From contig JBMNUL010000001.1 of NCBI GenBank assembly GCA_050946255.1, positions 1 to 53,700 on the forward strand: a stretch of 53,700 nt of DNA, given 5' to 3'. A program made the translations under genes and the position numbers. Below are positions 32,126 to 40,485 of this stretch, piece by piece (position 1 is the stretch's first letter; the number at the start of each line of letters is the position of its first letter). The DNA comes from JBMNUL01 sp050946255. GTDB taxonomy: Bacteria > Actinomycetota > Coriobacteriia > Coriobacteriales > CADBOM01. The notes beneath the pieces are model-generated. The model had not been told where the DNA came from. It was given only the letters and a program-made list of their open reading frames with translations, and ran no database searches.

Positions 32126-32201
32126 CATTTAGTGGGATAATACAATACATTTAGCAACATTAATCTCAGAAAAGATAAACCCAATATCGAATCGAGGCGA
32201 T

Positions 32202-33386
32202 ATGAAGAGCATTCGCGATGTTGACGTGAAGGGCAAGCGCGTTTTGGTGCGCGTCGACTTCAACGTCCCAATGTCCGAGGGAACCGTTACAGAGGACAAG
32301 CGCATCCGTGGTGCGCTCCCAACCATCGAGTACCTTCTAAACAACGGGGCCAGGGTCATCTTGGTAAGCCATCTCGGCAGGCCTTCCGGTAAGGGCTTCG
32401 AGGCCGAGTTCTCGATGGTGCCCGCGGCCAGGGTCTTGAGCAGGCTCCTCGGCAAGACCGTTAAGACCGTTCCGGTGGTCATCGGAGACAGGGCGATCAA
32501 TGCCTCAAAGTCTCTCGCAGACGGCGAGATCATGATGGTGGAGAACGTCAGGTTCGATGCCAGGGAGAAGAAAAACGACCCGGAATTCGCCCAAGAGCTC
32601 GCAAAGCTCGGAGATATCTACGTCGACGATGCCTTCGGATGCGCTCACAGGAGCCATGCCTCGATCGATGCGATCACGAAATACCTGCCCTCTTATGCAG
32701 GCTTTCTGCTGCAAAACGAGGTCGAAACCCTTACCGGCGTAGTGGAGAACCCAAAGCGTCCGTTCATGGCGATTCTCGGTGGAGCAAAGGTCTCAGACAA
32801 GATTGCCCTGGTCGACAGAATGCTCGACAACGTTGACTCCCTTATCATCGGTGGAGGAATGTGCTTCACGTTCCTTAAGGCAAAGGGTTACGAGACCGGC
32901 ACATCGCTCGTCGAGGCAGATTGGGTGGAGCGCGCAGGCGAGATGCTTGCCAAGGCGGAGAAGAACGGAGTCGAGCTTCTGCTCCCGCTCGATTTCGTGG
33001 TCGCGGATATGCTACGGGAGGATGCCAGCACCAAGGTCTGCTCTGTCGACGAGATTCCCGACGACATGATGGGTCTCGACATCGGTCCGGCCACCTGCGA
33101 GTTCTTCAAGGAGAAGATTGCGTCGATGAAGACGATAGTCTGGAACGGTCCCATGGGCGTCTTCGAAATGAAGCCGTTCGAGGACGGGACCAGGCGCGTG
33201 GCACAGGCCATCGCATCCAACAAGGACGCGATTACTGTCATTGGTGGGGGAGACTCAGCTGCCGCTGTCTCGAAGTTCGGTCTCGAGGACGAGATGACGT
33301 TCATCTCCACCGGTGGAGGAGCCTCTATGCAGCTGCTAGAGGGGACGCCCCTTCCCGGAGTCGTGGCCTTGAACGCCCAGGAGTAG
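32202..33386 (+). CDS. pgk: phosphoglycerate kinase
   Basis: 394 residues, the usual length. RVDFNVPMSEGTVTEDKRI and LVSHLGRPSGK form the substrate-binding N-lobe; GGAKVSDKIALVDRML and the C-lobe nucleotide segment GGGDSAAAVSKFG, ending FISTGGGASMQLLEG, are diagnostic. Transfers phosphate from 1,3-bisphosphoglycerate to ADP. GAGGCGAT precedes the ATG. A terminator-like hairpin follows before tpiA, so gap, pgk and tpiA could be partly independent units. Confidence 0.97.
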   Translation: MKSIRDVDVKGKRVLVRVDFNVPMSEGTVTEDKRIRGALPTIEYLLNNGARVILVSHLGRPSGKGFEAEFSMVPAARVLSRLLGKTVKTVPVVIGDRAINASKSLADGEIMMVENVRFDAREKKNDPEFAQELAKLGDIYVDDAFGCAHRSHASIDAITKYLPSYAGFLLQNEVETLTGVVENPKRPFMAILGGAKVSDKIALVDRMLDNVDSLIIGGGMCFTFLKAKGYETGTSLVEADWVERAGEMLAKAEKNGVELLLPLDFVVADMLREDASTKVCSVDEIPDDMMGLDIGPATCEFFKEKIASMKTIVWNGPMGVFEMKPFEDGTRRVAQAIASNKDAITVIGGGDSAAAVSKFGLEDEMTFISTGGGASMQLLEGTPLPGVVALNAQE

Positions 33387-33416
33387 AATCTTCTGGAAGC
33401 TCGATTGTCGCAATAC

Positions 33417-33454
33417 CGCGCTCGGAGGGCTTTCCCGCCGGGCGCGTTTTATTT
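33417..33454 (+). terminator. rho-independent terminator after pgk
   Basis: Stem CGCGCTCGG/CCGGGCGCG with one G-U pair and a 12-nt loop, followed by TTTTATTT. Confidence 0.8.
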
Positions 33455-33489
33455 CAAAGCTTCAAGTTAGTGGAAGAGGGGGACCTCAG

Positions 33490-34281
33490 ATGTCTCGCAA
33501 ACCTGTAGTCGCTGGAAATTGGAAGATGAACACCACTTGGGGATCTGCGGTCAGGCTATCGCAGACGATCTCCGACAACTGCCTCGGCAAGTACGAGGAC
33601 CTGGACATCGTTCTCTGCCCGCCCTTCACATGCATAAAGGGAGTCTCGAACGTCCTGGATTTCGATAGGTCGACGATCAATGTCGGCGCACAGAATGTGC
33701 ACGAGACCATGCCAGAGGGCAATGCCGCTTGCACGGGTGAGATTTCCGTGGAGATGCTGGTAGATCTCGGCTGCTCCTACTGCATCGTGGGTCATTCCGA
33801 AAGAAGGGCCGCCAATGGGGAGACCGATGCCTTGGTCAACCAGAAGGCCAAGCTGCTGCTCGACCACGGATTGTTCCCGATAATCTGCTGTGGGGAGAGC
33901 GCGGAGACCAACGAGAGGGGAGACACTGCCGAGTTCGTCTCTGGCCAGGTTTCCGCCGCGTTGGATGGAATCTCCTCGGATAAAGTGACGTCCATTGTTA
34001 TCGCCTATGAGCCAATCTGGGCGATTGGAACCGGCAAGGTACCTATTCCCGAGGACGTAGACGTCATCCTATCTGGGATTCGCGAGGTCGTGGCAAACGG
34101 CTTCGGTTCTGATGCGGCGCAGAAGATCAGAGTCCTCTATGGCGGGTCGATGAAACCCGAGAACGCCGAGATGTTCCTCAAGATGGAGAATATCGACGGC
34201 GGTCTCATTGGAGGGGCCTCGCTCGATGCCTCCAAGTTCGTGGATATCATCGAGACCTGCTACAACGTAAAGTGTCGATAA
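33490..34281 (+). CDS. tpiA: triose-phosphate isomerase
   Basis: 263 residues. Starts SRKPVVAGNWKMN with the catalytic Lys; the electrophilic His is in CIVGHSERR, and the catalytic Glu in AYEPIWAIGTGK; the phosphate loop is VLYGGSMKPENA and GGLIGGASL. The ATG follows AGAGGGGGAC. Downstream gpmI starts 138 nt later after a stretch with no clear terminator. Confidence 0.97.
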   Translation: MSRKPVVAGNWKMNTTWGSAVRLSQTISDNCLGKYEDLDIVLCPPFTCIKGVSNVLDFDRSTINVGAQNVHETMPEGNAACTGEISVEMLVDLGCSYCIVGHSERRAANGETDALVNQKAKLLLDHGLFPIICCGESAETNERGDTAEFVSGQVSAALDGISSDKVTSIVIAYEPIWAIGTGKVPIPEDVDVILSGIREVVANGFGSDAAQKIRVLYGGSMKPENAEMFLKMENIDGGLIGGASLDASKFVDIIETCYNVKCR

Positions 34282-34418
34282 ACGCCCGTTTGCCATAAGG
34301 AACTGCACCTGCTATTCCTCAGGTGGCATTCTTAAATGAGAGCTGAACCTTGCTCTGGAGAATGCTCCTGCCCTTGCTGTCTTCTCCGGTTCTTAATTGA
34401 TGAAAGGCGGTATCTGTC

Positions 34419-35984
34419 ATGAAGAGTCCTGCGCTGTTGGTTATCATCGACGGATTTGGAATCGATGCACCAGGTCCAGGGAATGCCGCATCGCTTGCGA
34501 ACAAGCCGTTCATCGACAGCCTTCTGTCGGGCGACGTGTATCCCGCGAGGACAATCGAGGCTTCCGGTGAGGATGTGGGATTACCGGCAGGGCAGATGGG
34601 AAATTCCGAGGTAGGACACTTGAACATCGGTTCCGGCAGAATCGTCTACCAAGACCTCTCCCGCATCAACAATGCCGTGGCGGATGGCACCTTCTTCACG
34701 AACCCGGCGTTCACGAAGCTGTTCTCGGACGTCAAGAAAAACGGCGGTGCGCTGCACGTTATGGGGCTTCTCTCCGACGGAGGTGTGCACAGCGAGTTCA
34801 CCCATCTCAAGGCAGTTCTCGAGATGGCCGCCCAGAGCGGAGTGGGGAGGATCATCGTCCATCCTTTCCTAGACGGCAGGGATGTTTCCCCCACAAGCGG
34901 TGTCAAGTACCTAAAAGAGCTCGAGAAGCTGGTCAAGATCATCTCCACCGATTCTGACAACATCGTCGAGATCGGTTCTATCGGTGGACGCTATTACGCG
35001 ATGGACAGGGACAATCGTTGGGACAGGGTCAAGAATGCGTGGGACGTCATTGCGATCCCGGACCCCGCAAATCACCACATCGAAACCTCTCTAACGCCTT
35101 CTGAGGCGGCAGAGCGCTCTTATGCCAATGGAGTTACCGACGAGTTTGTGGAGCCAATCTCGTTCACCGACAGGGGAGTGCGAGATGGCGACGGAATCGC
35201 CTTCATCAACTTCAGGCCCGACAGGGCCCGCGAGATCACCCGCGCATTCACGCAGGAGGATTTCAAGGAGTTCGACAGGCCGATCTTTCCCAAGGTCGGC
35301 TATGTTTGCATGACCGAATACGACGAGACGTTCGACCTCCCGGTTGCCTTCCCGAAGGAAGTCCCCGAGATGGTCTTGGCAGACAAGATATCGGAGCTGG
35401 GCTACAAGCAGTTCCACATCGCCGAGACCGAGAAGTACGCGCATGTCACATTCTTCCTGAATGGTGGCGTGGAGGCTCCTAAGGAGGGAGAGCAGCGAGT
35501 CTTGATTCCCAGCCCCAAAGTCGCGACATACGACCTGCAGCCGGAAATGAGCGCTGTCGAGATCACCGACAAGCTGACGGCTGCGATGTCCGAGGGTGCT
35601 GCCGAGTTCTATATCGTCAACTACGCCAACTGCGACATGGTTGGACACACCGGAAACATCGAGGCGGCGAAAGTCGCAGTAGAGACCGTGGACAAGTGCT
35701 TGGAGAGATTGATAGGCCTGCTCGTTGAGCTAAAGGGCGTGGCAATTGTGACCGCCGACCATGGAAACGTTGAGAAGATGATCAACGACGATGGGACCCC
35801 CCATACTGCTCACACCACCGCGAGCGTGCCGTTCGTCGTCATCGACGCTTCTGGCGACGGCAGGAAGATCGAGCTGGAGGATGGCGAGGGCAGGCTTGCC
35901 GACATCGCGCCCACGCTGTTCGACCTTGCTGGAATCGATGATGTGCCCAGCGAGTGGACGGGCAGGAGCCTGATAAAGAAGTAA
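34419..35984 (+). CDS. gpmI: 2,3-bisphosphoglycerate-independent phosphoglycerate mutase
   Basis: 521 residues of the alkaline-phosphatase superfamily. LLVIIDGFGID gives metal-ligand Asp, and phosphoacceptor S63 lies in GQMGNSEVGHLNIG; HPFLDGRDVSP, NFRPDRAREIT and the C-terminal VTADHGNVEKM and HTAHT metal motifs are complete. The enzyme interconverts 3- and 2-phosphoglycerate with manganese. GGCGG lies 8 nt before the ATG. No enolase follows; the next gene is secG. Confidence 0.97.
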   Translation: MKSPALLVIIDGFGIDAPGPGNAASLANKPFIDSLLSGDVYPARTIEASGEDVGLPAGQMGNSEVGHLNIGSGRIVYQDLSRINNAVADGTFFTNPAFTKLFSDVKKNGGALHVMGLLSDGGVHSEFTHLKAVLEMAAQSGVGRIIVHPFLDGRDVSPTSGVKYLKELEKLVKIISTDSDNIVEIGSIGGRYYAMDRDNRWDRVKNAWDVIAIPDPANHHIETSLTPSEAAERSYANGVTDEFVEPISFTDRGVRDGDGIAFINFRPDRAREITRAFTQEDFKEFDRPIFPKVGYVCMTEYDETFDLPVAFPKEVPEMVLADKISELGYKQFHIAETEKYAHVTFFLNGGVEAPKEGEQRVLIPSPKVATYDLQPEMSAVEITDKLTAAMSEGAAEFYIVNYANCDMVGHTGNIEAAKVAVETVDKCLERLIGLLVELKGVAIVTADHGNVEKMINDDGTPHTAHTTASVPFVVIDASGDGRKIELEDGEGRLADIAPTLFDLAGIDDVPSEWTGRSLIKK

Positions 35985-36248
35985 CCGGCTGCTAGAGGAG
36001 GGCCTGAGGTTCTTCTCATATCGCGGAATTCGGGCTGTCTGAGACCCATGTTATTGGCGAATCGAGCAACCGTAAACGATTCTTGCTTATTTTGCCTGGG
36101 CTATTGATAATTGACCATTGGCATGAATAAACCTGCTGTTTGCAGTTTGCGATTCTTGCTTCACTATGCTGGGAGGTTATACTTTCAATTCCATGGGTTT
36201 TCGATATATGCCTTAGGTTGAAGATAATAGAGCATTAGGAGATTTGCT

Positions 36249-36488
36249 TTGAGTCCTTTGCTGATAATCACATTGATTCTCTGGTTGATATCTGGAGTCG
36301 GCCTTGTCATCATGATCATGCTCCACTCTGGTAAGGGGACCGGCATCAGCGATGCCCTGGCCAGCAGCTTCAGCGGCACGATGTCTGGAACTTCGATCAT
36401 TGAGAAAAACTTGGATAGGATCACGATCATCCTGGCAATTATTTTCATTGCCAGTATTTTGGTGATGATGGTGATTTATCCGCACTAG
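36249..36488 (+). CDS. secG: protein translocase subunit SecG
   Basis: A 79-residue membrane protein with two hydrophobic helices (LIITLILWLISGVGLVIMIML and ITIILAIIFIASILVMMVI) joined by HSGKGTGISDALASSFSG, the conserved loop of SecG, the accessory subunit of SecYEG. The start is TTG with AGGAG 7 nt upstream. It is placed between gpmI and tRNA-Leu; glycolysis-secG order is common in Gram-positive bacteria. Just upstream, CGATTCTTGCTT occurs twice (near 36074 and 36150). Confidence 0.93.
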   Translation: MSPLLIITLILWLISGVGLVIMIMLHSGKGTGISDALASSFSGTMSGTSIIEKNLDRITIILAIIFIASILVMMVIYPH

Positions 36489-36528
36489 TTGTGCTAACAT
36501 GCCATTTGCACAAGTTGCGTTTTGAAAT

Positions 36529-36615
36529 GTCGGTGTGGCGGAACGGCAGACGCGCTAGCTTGAGGGGCTAGTGTCCGCAATGGACATGAGGGTTCAAATC
36601 CCTCCACCGACACCA
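36529..36615 (+). tRNA. tRNA-Leu (anticodon GAG)
   Basis: 87 nt with encoded CCA and a long variable arm (class II). Acceptor GTCGGTG/CACCGAC; anticodon stem CTAGC/GCTAG with loop TTGAGGG, anticodon GAG; variable arm TGTCCGCAATGGACA. It lies 40 nt after secG. Confidence 0.96.
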
Positions 36616-36943
36616 TCTTTTTTCTGATTTGAAAAGCGTTTTCCCCGGTAGATTGAAAGTTTAGACGAGGCAAATCCACAATATCTTCACAAAGCTTGGG
36701 CACCAAAAGCCACCGAAAAGCCACTAAACAGACGTTCGCTTCTAGAGTCACCCACACGGGCGGCTTTTTTGTTTTATTAGCCCCAGGTTTCCGCTTGTCG
36801 TCGATTCAATACTACTTATTGGAAGATCATGCGAAAGAGTGTGGTTGTCTGCGGGATGATTTCTGCTCGGTCTGAATGTGTGCAAGGCATCCTGTCCGTG
36901 GAAACCGCATGCAATTCATTGCCATCAATTCCAAGGGAAACAA
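36616..36943. other. intergenic stretch between tRNA-Leu and the leftward tRNA genes
   Basis: AAAAGCCACC near 36705 can pair with GGCGGCTTTTTT near 36760, a possible terminator of tRNA-Leu. TAAACAGACGTTCG at 36724-36737 resembles an SOS box but precedes no evident gene. Otherwise nothing is recognised. Confidence 0.35.
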
Positions 36944-36972
36944 AAACGGTCGGGGTAATGCCCCGACCGTTT
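36944..36972 (-). terminator. terminator of tRNA-Cys
   Basis: On the minus strand the stem AAACGGTCGGGG/CCCCGACCGT with a 5-nt loop is followed by TTTTTGTTT, 10 nt after the CCA end. Confidence 0.9.
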
Positions 36973-36981
36973 GCTATTAGA

Positions 36982-37055
36982 TGGAGGCGACGACCGGATT
37001 CGAACCGGTGGTGAAGGCTTTGCAGGCCTCTGCCTTACCACTTGGCCACGTCGCC
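36982..37055 (-). tRNA. tRNA-Cys (anticodon GCA)
   Basis: 74 nt with encoded CCA and U73, the cysteine discriminator base. Acceptor GGCGACG/CGTCGCC; anticodon loop CTGCAAA. A -10 TAGAAT lies at 37076-37071 with no clear -35. Confidence 0.97.
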
Positions 37056-37152
37056 ATTCCGTGAATGAAGATTCTACCAGATATTGAGAGATTTGCATGG
37101 GCAAGTTGCCCATCGGTGCAAGATTGTCCCTCTTTAACCGGGTAAAAATGAA

Positions 37153-37177
37153 TCGGCCGGCTACAAGAGCCGGCCGA
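37153..37177 (-). terminator. terminator of tRNA-Gly
   Basis: On the minus strand TCGGCCGGCT/AGCCGGCCGA with a 5-nt loop, followed by TTCATTTTTACC, 11 nt after the CCA end. It separates the two leftward tRNA genes. Confidence 0.85.
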
Positions 37178-37188
37178 CTTGGATCCTC

Positions 37189-37264
37189 TGGAGCGGACAA
37201 CGGGATTCGAACCCGCGACCCTCACCTTGGCAAGGTGATGCTCTACCAACTGAGCCATGTCCGC
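37189..37264 (-). tRNA. tRNA-Gly (anticodon GCC)
   Basis: 76 nt with encoded CCA. Acceptor GCGGACA/TGTCCGC; anticodon loop TTGCCAA; T loop TTCGAAT. Its promoter is immediately upstream and a terminator follows. Confidence 0.97.
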
Positions 37265-37274
37265 GCAAGAATGT

Positions 37275-37302
37275 ATTCTATCAAGCATTTTAAGAAGTGC
37301 AA
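37275..37302 (-). promoter_or_regulatory. promoter of tRNA-Gly
   Basis: On the minus strand TTGCAC (37302-37297), a 16-nt spacer and TAGAAT (37280-37275); transcription would start a few nucleotides before the mature 5' end. Confidence 0.6.
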
Positions 37303-37415
37303 GCAGAAAACCGCTTTGTGGGCAAAATCGGCCCAATTCAGATACCGTATTGGCAGAAAAATTGCTTTGCAGCAACTCTTCTCCCGCCGCTTAGGGCTCT
37401 TTGTGATTTTGGTTT

Positions 37416-37443
37416 TTGACATGGGGGTCGAGTCTGCTAAACT
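37416..37443 (+). promoter_or_regulatory. promoter of tRNA-Val
   Basis: TTGACA (37416-37421), a 16-nt spacer and TAAACT (37438-37443), 39 nt before the tRNA. Confidence 0.7.
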
Positions 37444-37482
37444 ATCGTCTGCACGCCAACGAGCTTAGCTCGAGTGCATAAT

Positions 37483-37557
37483 GGGCGTTTAGCTCAGGGG
37501 GAGAGCGCTTCCCTGACACGGAAGAGGTCACAAGTTCAAATCTTGTAACGCCCACCA
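37483..37557 (+). tRNA. tRNA-Val (anticodon GAC)
   Basis: 75 nt with encoded CCA. Acceptor GGGCGTT/AACGCCC; anticodon loop CTGACAC, anticodon GAC; T arm ACAAG-TTCAAAT-CTTGT. Confidence 0.97.
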
Positions 37558-37566
37558 TCGAAATCC

Positions 37567-37589
37567 AAGGCCGGGAACTCCCGGCCTTT
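37567..37589 (+). terminator. terminator of tRNA-Val
   Basis: 9-bp stem AAGGCCGGG/CCCGGCCTT with loop AACT, then TTTG; it begins 10 nt after the tRNA. Confidence 0.8.
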
Positions 37590-37822
37590 GTCATATCTGG
37601 GTTAACCTTCTTTCCTGCTTAATTCAAGCTGCGCCTTACTAGACACGAGTTTTCGGCTCTCCTGCTTGCTCGCTTTCTGGTTTGGGGTTTATCGGGTGTC
37701 ACGGATGCAGCGCATCGATTGCATCTGGCGCAGCATTGGTTCCCACCCGCTACGCCATACGTGTATATTGGGAAATTGGAAGTTCGTCAAAGGGTACGGT
37801 TGCGAAAACAGGGGTGTGCCAA

Positions 37823-38299
37823 TTGGAAGAGAAGACCAACGTGATGAGACTGCTCGATGCGGCAAAGGTCGATTACAAATGGTACACAGCGGACGTTGAC
37901 CAGTTCACCAGCGGCAAAGACCTCGCCGAGAAGATGGGGCAGGACAAGGACCGCGTTTTCAAGACCCTCGTCACAATAGGCAAGTCGGGAGACCATTTCG
38001 TGTTCATGGTCCCGGTTGCGGAGACTCTCGATCTGAAAAAGGCCGCAAAAGCGGTGGGCGAGAAGTCGATTGCCATGATAAAGACAAAGGACCTTCTGCC
38101 CCTCACGGGATATGTGCATGGTGGCTGCTCGCCGATAGGCATGAAGAAGCAATTCCGAACTGTGATCGACGAGACGATGATCCTCTTCGACACGATCTTC
38201 TTCTCAGCCGGAAGGATTGGGGCTCAGGTTGAGGTCAATCCCGAAGACCTATCGAAAGTCCTCGACTACGAGACGGCAGACATCGTGGTCGACCATTAG
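37823..38299 (+). CDS. ybaK: Cys-tRNA(Pro)/Cys-tRNA(Cys) deacylase, YbaK/EbsC family
   Basis: 158 residues of the trans-editing YbaK/ProX fold, which hydrolyses mischarged aminoacyl-tRNA. Characteristic segments: NVMRLLDAAKVDYKWY, VFKTLVTIGKSGDHFVFMVPV, the YbaK lysine region KAAKAVGEKSIAMI and GYVHGGCSPIGMKKQFRTVID, with FFSAGRIGAQVEVNP near the end. The start is TTG at 37823, with AGGGG about 8 nt upstream; the longer open frame to 37682 shows no family similarity. The gene follows tRNA-Val and its terminator and is convergent with the NYN gene. Confidence 0.92.
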   Translation: MEEKTNVMRLLDAAKVDYKWYTADVDQFTSGKDLAEKMGQDKDRVFKTLVTIGKSGDHFVFMVPVAETLDLKKAAKAVGEKSIAMIKTKDLLPLTGYVHGGCSPIGMKKQFRTVIDETMILFDTIFFSAGRIGAQVEVNPEDLSKVLDYETADIVVDH

Positions 38300-38312
38300 A
38301 CTCGCAGCTCCC

Positions 38313-39266
38313 TTATCTGGAGGCGTACACCCTTCCCACGCCATCTGGATCGGTGTGGATTTCAACTCCGGGCACGTCCTCTAGGAAGTTGGACAGCTTG
38401 GAATATCCGTTGTCCTTGAAACTGAAGTTCGGGAACTCCTTCTTGATCTCCTGACCCAGAAATGCGAGGCCGATGCCGTCATCTCCAGTCTTGTCGACTT
38501 CTTCTCTGATGAAATCGAGGACATCGTGCGAAGACGTGTCGGCTTTCTTCAAGCTGATTTCAATAGGTGCATCCTGGGGATAGAGCTCGAAGGCGTCGAA
38601 ACTCTTGAGGAACATCGAGAGCTTCGTATATCCGAAAGCCCTCACGTCGAATTCCGGATATCGGCTCACCAGCCTGTTGCCTAGGTCTGCGAGGTTTGTC
38701 TTCATGCCCCGGCTCTCGTTGTCTCGAAGTATTTCCTCTATTGTCTCCCTCACTGCGTCTAGGGATAGAGTCTGCGAATTTTCATCTTGACGATCTTGCT
38801 GGCCATGCTGGTTGAACTCCTCATCTGAGTCGAGCAGGTTCTCGAGCATGATGAACTGCGTGCAGGCGTTTCTGAAAGCGGTCGGGGTCTTCTGCTCGCC
38901 CATCCCGATCACGGTTTTGCCGGCTTCGCCGAGGCGCTGTGCAAGGCTCGTGAAATCGCTGTCGCTCGAGACTATGCAGAAACCGTCGACGTAGCCTGTG
39001 TAGAGGATGTCCATCGCGTCGATGATCAGAGTGGAGTCGGTTGCGTTCTTTCCAACGGTGTTTCGGAATTGCTGCACGGGCTTGAGCGAGTAAGTCAGCA
39101 GCACCTGCTTCCACGAGCTGTTCTGCTGGCTCGTCCAGTCTCCATAGATTCTCTTGTATGAGAAATCTCCGTATTTTGTGGTGATCTCGTTGATGATCGG
39201 GTCTATGTATTTTGCGGAAATGTTGTCCGAGTCGATTAGCAAGGCGAAACGCTTGCGGCTGTCCAT
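38313..39266 (-). CDS. NYN domain (PIN-like RNase) protein with two LOTUS/OST-HTH domains
   Basis: 317 residues. The N-terminal NYN domain (~5-145) has the acidic metal-binding residues of PIN-like nucleases: D12 and D14 (LLIDSDNIS), D83 and D86 (IIDAMD), and D102/D104 (SSDSDFTSL). After a Gln/Asp-rich linker two similar winged-helix LOTUS domains follow at about 170-232 (VRETIEEIL ... FGYTKLSMFLKSF) and 245-305 (VLDFIREEV ... NGYSKLSNFLEDV). LOTUS domains bind RNA, including G-rich RNA, so this is probably an RNA-targeted nuclease; the target is unknown. AAAGGAG lies 7 nt before the ATG. It stands alone. Confidence 0.88.
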   Translation of the reverse strand: MDSRKRFALLIDSDNISAKYIDPIINEITTKYGDFSYKRIYGDWTSQQNSSWKQVLLTYSLKPVQQFRNTVGKNATDSTLIIDAMDILYTGYVDGFCIVSSDSDFTSLAQRLGEAGKTVIGMGEQKTPTAFRNACTQFIMLENLLDSDEEFNQHGQQDRQDENSQTLSLDAVRETIEEILRDNESRGMKTNLADLGNRLVSRYPEFDVRAFGYTKLSMFLKSFDAFELYPQDAPIEISLKKADTSSHDVLDFIREEVDKTGDDGIGLAFLGQEIKKEFPNFSFKDNGYSKLSNFLEDVPGVEIHTDPDGVGRVYASR

Positions 39267-39473
39267 CTTTTCTCCTTTTGTATTGCGATTCGGCTTCGTT
39301 TGTTTTCTTGCCGAGGTTGTTCTCGAATGTTACTAGAGTGTAATTCTACATGTTGGAGGAGGGTGTGGGGTTCGTCACCGGGGCGAATAGGCTTCTCGGC
39401 GAATTGGGATGTCCGGCTGGCCACCGCATGCTGATCCGTTGACCGTCGACTGGCAGAGATGTTGCTGTCTCCT

Positions 39474-40424
39474 CTATTGTTTTCCGCCATCGAAGAGCCT
39501 CAACGTCTCGAGGCGCACGATCTCCTCGTCGTCGACCAGGGTCTTCAGCGCGCCGGGCAGAGAGCGGGCCACCAGAGGTGTATACGCATCGCCAAGTTCT
39601 CCGTCGTATTGAATTGGAAGAGGAGGGTTCGTCTCCACAGAAATCTCGGTTCCAGCGTATATCTCGAGGGCGTTGGACCTGGATGGGTACTGCCCCCTCT
39701 TGTCGAGCAGTGCCGCCAGAAGTGCTGGTGCCAATGCGAGCTTGCGCTCTGGTTTGATCACAACGACTTCGAGCAGCCCATCTTGAGCGTCGTTCACGTG
39801 GGTGACGGAGATGTCGGGGGAAATCTTCGCGAAATTCACCAGCATAACGGCAATGCCGCTGGTGGTTATCGTGCGGCCATCGATGTTCAGCGTGATCTTG
39901 GCCTTCTTGGGCTTGTCTCCAAACAGGGCGGAGAAGTAATAAGCGCTCTGTCCCATCATCTGCTTGAGGCCGCTCGCACCATTCATGATCATCGCGTCGT
40001 AACCCGCGCCGGCAATTATCGAGAACCCGCACTTCCTATGCTCGCCTTCCTTGTTAACGAACTCGATTTCGGCGAGGTCGTAGTGCTGCACGTTCTCCTT
40101 GTGGATCATTTCGGCTATAGCGCGGGGCTCTTCGGGGCTTGACAGGTTCATCGCGAGCAGGTTCCCGGTCCCAGCAGGATAGGGCACAACCGGAACCTCC
40201 CGGTACCTCAGCTCGTAGCAGACGGCGGAGACGGTGCCATCTCCACCCGATGCGATGACCAGGTCGAAGTCCTCAGCGTCCTTGAGCATTTTGCTGAGCG
40301 GCAAGCCGATCTTCGTGTTGCGAATGACCACTTCGTCACCATCTTCGCAGAATATGCGGAGGAAGTCGTAGATGGCATTGTCGCCGTGCCCCGAGCTTTT
40401 GTTATTGATGACCAATAGTCTCAT
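39474..40424 (-). CDS. diacylglycerol/lipid kinase (DAGK catalytic domain)
   Basis: 316 residues of the DgkB/YegS-type lipid kinase family. The N-terminal domain reads MRLLVINNKSSGHG and carries the nucleotide-binding GGDGT motif (60-64), then PYPAGTGNLLAMNL; the beta-sandwich C-terminal domain contains the FSIIAGAGYDAMIM and YDGELGDAY segments. It phosphorylates diacylglycerol or a related lipid at the membrane, recycling lipid released by envelope synthesis. GAGGGGCGAT precedes the ATG. Between this gene and the NYN gene (39267-39473) nothing is recognised. It is divergent from RNase D. Confidence 0.92.
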   Translation of the reverse strand: MRLLVINNKSSGHGDNAIYDFLRIFCEDGDEVVIRNTKIGLPLSKMLKDAEDFDLVIASGGDGTVSAVCYELRYREVPVVPYPAGTGNLLAMNLSSPEEPRAIAEMIHKENVQHYDLAEIEFVNKEGEHRKCGFSIIAGAGYDAMIMNGASGLKQMMGQSAYYFSALFGDKPKKAKITLNIDGRTITTSGIAVMLVNFAKISPDISVTHVNDAQDGLLEVVVIKPERKLALAPALLAALLDKRGQYPSRSNALEIYAGTEISVETNPPLPIQYDGELGDAYTPLVARSLPGALKTLVDDEEIVRLETLRLFDGGKQ

Positions 40425-40485
40425 GGCATCGCCCCTCTGTTTCTGTAAGATGGTAACACTACCATATTATCGGAGATGTTGATAA

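Noticed and set aside
39236..39490. Leftward 84-codon ORF between the NYN and DAGK genes
   Set aside because: Overlaps both genes' regulatory region and has a random composition.
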